From assembly GCA_006226555.1 (NCBI GenBank), contig SBGS01000166.1, forward strand, positions 1 through 11,006: DNA of 11,006 nt. Direction: 5' to 3'. Below the pieces are notes generated by a model. That model was not told the DNA's origin. It searched no databases and worked only from the letters and a program-made list of their open reading frames with translations. Each line of letters starts with the position of its first letter. Position 1 is the first letter of the stretch. The translations under genes were made by a program, and so were the position numbers. Source of the stretch: Bacteroidota bacterium. Lineage in GTDB: Bacteria > Bacteroidota > Bacteroidia > Flavobacteriales_D > Crocinitomicaceae. Positions 6,252-11,006 of this stretch are shown piece by piece.

Positions 6252-8342
6252 ATGGGAGCAACTGCAACGAAAGAGGGGAAGACAACAGGGGTAGATAAAA
6301 AAGTACTGCTTGAGGCATTTGAACTGATGTGCACGGCTAAAACTTTAGCTGAAAAGTACGAAGCGAACAAAGAGATCACTTCAAAATACGTTCATGCTAC
6401 TTCTCGAGGTCATGAAGCCATTCAGTTAGCATGTGGAATGCAGTTGAAGCCGCAGGATTGGGTAGCTCCATATTATCGTGATGATAGTATTCTATTAGGG
6501 ATCGGAATGACACCCTATGAATTGATGTTGCAGGTTTTTGCAAAGAAAGACGACCCGTTTTCAGGGGGTAGAACCTATTATTCACATCCTTCTTTGAATC
6601 GACCGGATATGCCGAAGATTCCTCACCAGTCTTCAGCAACTGGTATGCAGGCAATTCCGACTACAGGTGTAGCAATGGGGATTCAATACAAGGAAAAGAC
6701 CGGCTTGGCAGAGGATTTTAATGGTGAAAATCCGGTGGTTGTTTGTTCTTTAGGCGATGCGTCTTGCACTGAGGGAGAGGTGTCTGAAGCATTTCAAATG
6801 GCGGCATTGAAGCAATTCCCGATCATTTATTTGGTTCAAGACAATGAGTGGGATATTTCGGCCAATGCAAAAGAAACAAGAGCACAGGATATTACGCATT
6901 ATGCACAAGGGTTCAAAGGTCTTGAGGTAAGAACGATTGATGGCAGTGATTTCGAAACCTCTTATAACACGATGAAAGAGGTGATCGATACCGTTCGTAA
7001 AGAACGACGTCCATTTTTGGTTCATGCAAAGGTTCCTTTGCTTGGGCACCATACATCGGGTGTAAGAAAAGAATGGTATCGCGATGATCTGGAAGAGGCA
7101 GCTACGCGTGATCCCTATCCAAAAATGAAAGAATTATGTCGTGCCAATGGAATAGAGGAAGCCGACATCATCAATATAGAAGCGAAAGTTAAAAAAGCGG
7201 TTGATGAAGCCTACGATCAAGCGATAAATGCTGAGGATCCCGCACCTGAATCTATTCAGGACTTCATATTTGCCCCGACACCAATCACGGAGGAGAAAGG
7301 GGAAAGAGAACCAAAAGGAAAGAAGAAAACGGTTATGGTTGATTCGGCCCTTTTTGCTGTTCGTGAGTTAATGGCCCAATATCCGGAAGCCTTGCTTTAT
7401 GGACAAGATGTAGGAGGTCGATTAGGTGGTGTTTTTCGTGAAGCAGCAACTTTGGCGCAGCAATTCGGAGATGATCGCGTATTCAATACGCCAATACAGG
7501 AGGCCTTTATCATTGGTTCTACAGTGGGGATGTCTGCAGTTGGATTAAAACCTTTTGTAGAAGTTCAGTTTGCAGATTATATCTGGCCGGGTCTGAATCA
7601 ATTGTTTACAGAAGTTAGCCGATCCTATTACTTATCAAACGGTAAATGGCCTGTTAGCTGTGTTATCCGTGTGCCAATCGGAGCTTATGGATCTGGGGGG
7701 CCTTACCATTCTTCCAGTGTAGAGTCCGTACTCACAAATATACGTGGGATCAAAGTGGTTTATCCTTCTACCGGGGCAGATCTGAAAGGATTGATCAAAG
7801 CAGCTTATCATGATCCGAATCCTGTTGTTCTGCTAGAGCATAAGGGCTTGTATTGGTCAAAGATACCGGGGACGGAAGGAGCAATGTCAATTGAGCCTGC
7901 AGAAGACTATGTGATCCCAATCGGAAAAGGAAGGATCGTTAATCCAGTATCTGACGATGTTGCGAAGAACGAAAATACATGCGTGATCATTACTTATGGT
8001 AGAGGTGTGTATTGGGCATTGGAAGCAATGAAGGGAATCGAAGATCGAGTTGAGCTGTTTGACTTACGTTCATTGAATCCGCTGGATCACGATGCGATCA
8101 ACGCTTTAGCTAAGAAACATAGTAAGGTAATGCTCGTGACTGAAGAGTCCATCGAAGCGTCTTTCACACTTGGTTTGGCAGGAAGAATTCAGCGCGATAA
8201 TTTCGAGTTCCTGGATGCACCGGTTAAGATCGTTGGGTCAGTCGATACTCCGGCTATTCCATTGAATTCAACGCTGGAAGCGACGCTTCTCACAAGTGCT
8301 CCGAAAGTAAAGGCTGCTCTTGACGAGTTATTGAACTACTAG
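6252..8342 (+). CDS. Fused alpha/beta E1 of a branched-chain 2-oxoacid dehydrogenase complex
   Basis: This 696-residue thiamin diphosphate enzyme decarboxylates a 2-oxoacid and passes the acyl group to lipoyl-E2. E1-alpha (about 20-340) and E1-beta (about 362-696), usually separate subunits, are joined by a charged linker (about 340-360). The alpha half resembles 2-oxoisovalerate E1-alpha. It has YYRDDSILLGIGMTPYE, SGGR, the diphosphate/Mg motif starting Gly168-Asp169 and closing at Asn198, and LGHHTSG in the active-site loop. The beta half carries the cofactor-activating Glu417 (PIQEAFIIG) and active-site His486 (PYHSSS), then the transketolase C-terminal domain. The fused form is common in Bacteroidota. 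Branched-chain oxoacids are the likeliest substrate, but pyruvate is not excluded. No E2, E3 or lipoylation gene lies within the window, so partners must be elsewhere. ATG at 6252 is preferred to an in-frame TTG at 6243. The 3' end overlaps the convergent membrane-protein gene by 15 bases. Confidence 0.93.
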   Translation: MGATATKEGKTTGVDKKVLLEAFELMCTAKTLAEKYEANKEITSKYVHATSRGHEAIQLACGMQLKPQDWVAPYYRDDSILLGIGMTPYELMLQVFAKKDDPFSGGRTYYSHPSLNRPDMPKIPHQSSATGMQAIPTTGVAMGIQYKEKTGLAEDFNGENPVVVCSLGDASCTEGEVSEAFQMAALKQFPIIYLVQDNEWDISANAKETRAQDITHYAQGFKGLEVRTIDGSDFETSYNTMKEVIDTVRKERRPFLVHAKVPLLGHHTSGVRKEWYRDDLEEAATRDPYPKMKELCRANGIEEADIINIEAKVKKAVDEAYDQAINAEDPAPESIQDFIFAPTPITEEKGEREPKGKKKTVMVDSALFAVRELMAQYPEALLYGQDVGGRLGGVFREAATLAQQFGDDRVFNTPIQEAFIIGSTVGMSAVGLKPFVEVQFADYIWPGLNQLFTEVSRSYYLSNGKWPVSCVIRVPIGAYGSGGPYHSSSVESVLTNIRGIKVVYPSTGADLKGLIKAAYHDPNPVVLLEHKGLYWSKIPGTEGAMSIEPAEDYVIPIGKGRIVNPVSDDVAKNENTCVIITYGRGVYWALEAMKGIEDRVELFDLRSLNPLDHDAINALAKKHSKVMLVTEESIEASFTLGLAGRIQRDNFEFLDAPVKIVGSVDTPAIPLNSTLEATLLTSAPKVKAALDELLNY

Positions 8343-9479
8343 TTCATCCACAGTCCAATGGAAATGATCTTTCAAAGCAGGAAGATTTTCCGTTTCCAGC
8401 TGATGGCATGATATGTACATATTCATCTCAGGATGGGTGATCTCAAATTCATAATCGTTGATCTTTTTGAAGGACAATGTTTTTAGTCTGTTGGATATTT
8501 CGATGATCAGAAATTCTTGTTCCAAAGAAAAAGACAGTATCGGATATATCATTGAATTATATTCCTTGCTTTGAATGATCAGGAAACCATCTTCATGCAG
8601 GTAGAGATTACCAATACGATCTGTTTTTTGAAGAGGATCCTTGATCTCAAATGCAAGATTCGGAATGGATATTTTGGAAGAATTTGCGAAATACGGAGTG
8701 AACAACTCAAGGACTATTACAGTATAAGCCAAACCCTTTAAAAATGCTTTTCCCTTGAACTGAATTGATTCCGTCGCAGTATAGTTAATGGGGCCACCTG
8801 CTATAAAGGTGTGATACAACCATTTTAAAAATGGGAAAGCAATATAAATCGATAGGATCAATAGGAAGGTACTGTAAAGCTTCACGGAAATATCGAAGCT
8901 TAAATTGAGGGCGAGAATATGAACGAAAATTCCTACAGACAGCACTGCACCAAATATTCTGGTTCGCCTGAATAAAAGCAGTAATCCGGGAATGATCTCT
9001 GCTACTCCGGTAAAGATCATGTACCCTTTCGATAATCCCATTACAGACCAGAATAAAATATCCTTATCCTGATAACCAAGCGGAGTGTGTAGCAAATTTG
9101 GTCCGGGTTGCGGGAATTGAACCATAAAGATCTTATCAAGTCCATACCTGAGTAGTATTAGTGAAAGGTAGTATGGCGCAAGTGATCGAGCAGCATGAGA
9201 TAAAAAGCTAGAAATCCTGGGGTTATTACTGATCCAAAATGCAGCAAGCAGAGCAAGGATAAGGATCTGCGAGATTAATATGTAAAGTCCAACGGAGTCG
9301 GAAGAAAGATCTGTCAATTGGAGCTTTAACCCTAAGGCTGAAGCTGTGAAGTCAACCGGAGGAAAGAGAATGTAGCGTTGTGCCGTGGTTATGAACGAGA
9401 TAAAATGAAATGGAAAGGGGATACTGATCATGGCAAAAAGCATGAAAACTACCCCCCATATTTGAATGATTTTCTTCAT
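8328..9479 (-). CDS. Multi-pass membrane protein, DoxX-like, with C-terminal soluble domain
   Basis: This 383-residue inner-membrane protein has about seven hydrophobic helices: near residues 5-25, 62-84, 99-118, 142-168, 174-195, 199-226 and 248-264. A hydrophilic, probably beta-rich tail of about 115 residues follows. The central part, with LLRYGLDKIF then FTGVAEIIPGLLLLFRRTRIFGAVLSVGIFVHILALN, resembles DoxX-family proteins of Bacteroidota, in which a small four-helix DoxX module is embedded in a larger protein. DoxX relatives are linked to quinone or redox reactions and envelope stress, but no role is established for this larger form, so function is left open. It starts 7 bases after the stop of the secreted protein gene, indicating an operon and perhaps a shared envelope process. 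It ends inside the 3' end of the E1 gene on the opposite strand. Confidence 0.8.
   Translation of the reverse strand: MKKIIQIWGVVFMLFAMISIPFPFHFISFITTAQRYILFPPVDFTASALGLKLQLTDLSSDSVGLYILISQILILALLAAFWISNNPRISSFLSHAARSLAPYYLSLILLRYGLDKIFMVQFPQPGPNLLHTPLGYQDKDILFWSVMGLSKGYMIFTGVAEIIPGLLLLFRRTRIFGAVLSVGIFVHILALNLSFDISVKLYSTFLLILSIYIAFPFLKWLYHTFIAGGPINYTATESIQFKGKAFLKGLAYTVIVLELFTPYFANSSKISIPNLAFEIKDPLQKTDRIGNLYLHEDGFLIIQSKEYNSMIYPILSFSLEQEFLIIEISNRLKTLSFKKINDYEFEITHPEMNMYISCHQLETENLPALKDHFHWTVDELVVQ
8332..8346. repeat. Inverted repeat at the junction of the convergent genes
   Basis: TGAACT-ACT-AGTTCA is a perfect 6-3-6 inverted repeat. It spans the E1 stop codon and lies inside the last codons of the opposing membrane-protein gene. 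No T-run follows on either strand, so it is a poor intrinsic terminator, but it is the only symmetrical element where the two transcripts meet. Confidence 0.3.
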
Positions 9480-9486
9480 CTGCGAA

Positions 9487-10074
9487 TTACATCGGTGTTC
9501 TGAAGAAAACTGCGAGAACGGAAAACATGATCCACTTCAGAAAATGTCCCTTTCTACCTTGTCTTTTCGCTTTTGGCAACTCAGAAATCTGAGTGGAGTC
9601 CTGATCCTTAAATATAGTGCTCCCCCGTTGTTGCAATATATCTTTTTCGGGTTCAACTTTTTTAAATCCTACAAGAACAACAGACTTGGATTCATTTTCG
9701 AAATAGTATTCTTGCTTTAACACCTCTCGAATATCTTCCTCATTGTTTTTACCATTGAATAGCACGTGGTTATATACCGTATCTTTCCCCGGTTTCCATA
9801 CGGTTTCATGTGATCTGGTGCGATCCCAGTCTTCTCTGGCACATACTTCTGAAGTGACCATTACGGCTACTTTATCTGAAATTAGAATAACGCTGTCCAG
9901 TCTTGAGTTTTTCACAAAACGCTGAGGTGCAGCTCCAAAGTTTGATGGATCATGGAACCATTCATTCTTGAAATTCTTGGCATTTCCTCCGTGTCGTTTA
10001 TGAGAGATCAATTTGGTTTGGGCTTGAGCAGTCACTGCGCAAAGCACTGTCGAAAATAAAAGTATCCTTATCAT
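9487..10074 (-). CDS. Small secreted protein of unknown function
   Basis: I do not recognise this 195-residue protein. A clear signal peptide (IRILLFSTVLCAVTAQAQ, likely cleaved after Ala-Gln-Ala) marks it as periplasmic or exported. The single cysteine in that stretch has Leu before it, so it is not a convincing lipobox. The mature part starts with a basic, His/Gly-containing segment (SHKRHGG), then WFHDPSNFGAAPQRF and a likely beta-strand region (SVILISDKVAVMVTSEVCARE). Near the end come an unusually basic stretch (KAKRQGRKG) and a short hydrophobic tail (FLKWIMFSVLAVFF) that could touch the membrane. ATG at 10074 is chosen because it puts the signal peptide at the N-terminus; the in-frame ATG at 10143 would add 23 poorly hydrophobic residues. 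It is co-transcribed with the DoxX-like membrane protein 7 bases downstream, suggesting a joint envelope role. Confidence 0.78.
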   Translation of the reverse strand: MIRILLFSTVLCAVTAQAQTKLISHKRHGGNAKNFKNEWFHDPSNFGAAPQRFVKNSRLDSVILISDKVAVMVTSEVCAREDWDRTRSHETVWKPGKDTVYNHVLFNGKNNEEDIREVLKQEYYFENESKSVVLVGFKKVEPEKDILQQRGSTIFKDQDSTQISELPKAKRQGRKGHFLKWIMFSVLAVFFRTPM

Positions 10075-10097
10075 AAGTTGTCGTTTGAAGGGTAATA

Positions 10098-10105
10098 CAC
10101 ATATA
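10098..10105 (-). promoter_or_regulatory. -7-like element (TATATGTG) for the secreted protein gene
   Basis: TATATGTG on the minus strand matches TAnnTTTG except for one T, 24-31 bases upstream of the ATG at 10074. No TTTG stands at the expected upstream distance. This is a weak call, supported mainly by its location in the divergent intergenic region. Confidence 0.22.
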
Positions 10106-10192
10106 GTCCTTTTTGGTTCAATTTGAGAGCAATTAACAAACATGAGAGGATAAGTCTTGAGTTATCATCTTATCTGGCAGGATACATAAGCG

Positions 10193-10200
10193 TAACTTTA
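10193..10200 (+). promoter_or_regulatory. -7-like element (TAACTTTA) for the LpxD-like gene
   Basis: TAACTTTA matches TAnnTTTG except for the last base and ends 12 bases before the ATG at 10213. No good -33 partner is visible. The rest of the gap 10075-10212 holds nothing else I can name. Confidence 0.25.
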
Positions 10201-10212
10201 AAAGAAAATTGT

Positions 10213-11006
10213 ATGATATTCCCACGTCCTATCACGATTAAGGAATTAGCTGCGATCATCGATAGACCTTTTATTGGAGCTGAGGATCACATTGTAACCG
10301 GAATCAACGAGATACATAGAGTTGTAAATGGCGATCTGGTATTTGTTGATCATCCTAAATACTACGATAAGGCGCTGAATTCAAATGCCACTACGATATT
10401 GATCGATAAAGAGGTGGATTGTCCGGAAGGAAAGGGCTTGATCATATCGCCCGCACCTTTTGATGACTTTAATAAACTGACCAGACATTTTATTCCTTAT
10501 AAAGTTCAATCCTCCACGATTGGTGAGAATGCTGTTATTTCTCCTTCGGCGATCATCTATCCCGGCGCCATCATTGGTAATGATGTTCAGATCGGGGAAG
10601 ATAGTGTGATCTATCCCGGTGCTATTGTTGGTGACCGAACAATTATTGGTAAAAACTGCATTGTTGGACCAAATACTGTTTTAGGTCATTACGCTTTCTA
10701 TTATAAGAAAAAACCGGAGGGATTTGATAGAATGTACACTTGTGGTAATGTTGTATTAGAGGACAACGTTGAAATTGGAGCATTGTGTACGATCGACGCC
10801 GGAGTAACTGCAGATACACGGATTGGAAGTGGTACAAAGATCGATAATCAGGTACATATTGGACACGATACTGTAGTTGGAAAAAAATGTCTATTTGCTG
10901 CCAATGTAGGCCTCGCAGGTTGTGTGAACGTGGAAGATAATGTTACGCTGTGGGGACAGGTCGGATGTGCCAGTGATATTACAATTGGAACAGGTGCGAT
11001 CGTTTT
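10213..11006 (+). CDS. LpxD-like UDP-3-O-acylglucosamine N-acyltransferase (C-terminus cut by window)
   Basis: This is a left-handed beta-helix acyltransferase of the LpxD type, which adds an N-linked 3-hydroxyacyl chain to UDP-3-O-acylglucosamine in lipid A synthesis at the cytoplasmic side of the inner membrane. 264 residues are visible; the usual length is 310-350. The N-terminal uridine-binding domain (about 1-98) has GDLVFVDHPKYYDKAL, comparable to the F-x-x-PKY region of E. coli LpxD. Hexapeptide repeats run from about residue 100, with VEIGALCTIDAGVT, then KIDNQVHIGHDTVVG, where His218 aligns with the catalytic His. The segment HYAFYYKKKPEGFDRMYTCG replaces the GFGYA-type segment of canonical LpxD. 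This is the form I associate with a second LpxD-like paralogue in Bacteroidota, so its exact substrate may differ and no symbol is given. Start: the only suitable ATG after the intergenic gap. Confidence 0.88.
   Translation, partial: MIFPRPITIKELAAIIDRPFIGAEDHIVTGINEIHRVVNGDLVFVDHPKYYDKALNSNATTILIDKEVDCPEGKGLIISPAPFDDFNKLTRHFIPYKVQSSTIGENAVISPSAIIYPGAIIGNDVQIGEDSVIYPGAIVGDRTIIGKNCIVGPNTVLGHYAFYYKKKPEGFDRMYTCGNVVLEDNVEIGALCTIDAGVTADTRIGSGTKIDNQVHIGHDTVVGKKCLFAANVGLAGCVNVEDNVTLWGQVGCASDITIGTGAIV

Noticed and set aside
6397..7052. Minus-strand open frames inside E1-alpha (6397-6654 and 6750-7052)
   Set aside because: They are opposite conserved E1 motifs including the thiamin diphosphate site, with no family resemblance.
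9466..9925. Plus-strand open frames opposite the secreted protein gene (9466-9720, 9743-9925)
   Set aside because: The opposite strand has a signal peptide and operon spacing; these have neither.
10020..10074. Lipoprotein signal in the secreted protein (Cys in FSTVLCAVTAQAQ)
   Set aside because: Leu stands before the Cys where Gly, Ala or Ser is expected, and a signal peptidase I site (AQA) follows.
10075..10143. Extended start at 10143 for the secreted protein
   Set aside because: It would bury the signal peptide 23 residues into the protein and cover the likely promoter region.
10643..10837. Minus-strand open frame inside the LpxD-like gene
   Set aside because: It is opposite the hexapeptide repeats; its apparent regularity mirrors the repeat coding.
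1..11006. CRISPR array, insertion sequence, phage or toxin-antitoxin content, tRNA or riboswitch
   Set aside because: I read all gaps on both strands and found no direct repeat series, transposase, terminal inverted repeats, cloverleaf or known riboswitch core; the gaps are too short for most of these.

Overview
The window looks like ordinary chromosome from a member of the Bacteroidota (Flavobacteriia or Cytophagia-like). The basis is moderately AT-rich DNA, starts with little or no Shine-Dalgarno sequence, -7 promoter elements of the TAnnTTTG type, a fused alpha/beta branched-chain E1, a DPP IV/prolyl tripeptidyl peptidase-type S9 enzyme, and an LpxD paralogue of the type seen in this phylum. 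I see no mobile element, CRISPR array, tRNA or rRNA. Genes are tightly packed and no stretch over 300 bases lacks a gene; the longest gap is about 140 bases (10075-10212).

Left part (1-3326, minus strand). Four genes read leftward: a very acidic helical protein of unknown function, a PaaI-type hotdog acyl-CoA thioesterase (4-base ATGA overlap), then, after an 80-base gap, a MarR regulator and a large 3-hydroxyacyl-CoA dehydrogenase/enoyl-CoA hydratase (FadN type; 1-base TAATG overlap; C-terminus cut by the window edge). Together they suggest acyl-CoA breakdown, either fatty acid beta-oxidation or the beta-oxidation-like part of phenylacetate degradation. A near-palindrome directly upstream of the marR start codon is a good operator candidate for self-regulation.

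Middle part (3395-8342, plus strand). A DUF2461/TIGR02453 protein is followed 6 bases later by a secreted S9 prolyl peptidase with an intact Ser-Asp-His triad. A 61-base gap holding two adjacent hairpin-forming repeats and a perfect -7 element precedes a fused alpha/beta E1 of a 2-oxoacid dehydrogenase complex, with no E2 or E3 gene nearby.

Right part. A minus-strand pair (10074 down to 8328) encodes a small secreted protein of unknown function and a multi-pass DoxX-like membrane protein; the latter converges on the E1 gene with a 15-base tail-to-tail overlap. Divergent from this pair, an LpxD-like N-acyltransferase starts at 10213 and runs off the right edge.

The functional themes are acyl-CoA and branched-chain 2-oxoacid catabolism, peptide uptake and degradation, and envelope biogenesis. 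I do not see a clear new multi-gene system. The least explained parts are the acidic protein, the secreted protein/DoxX pair, and the regulatory repeats at 2362-2387 and 6189-6223.
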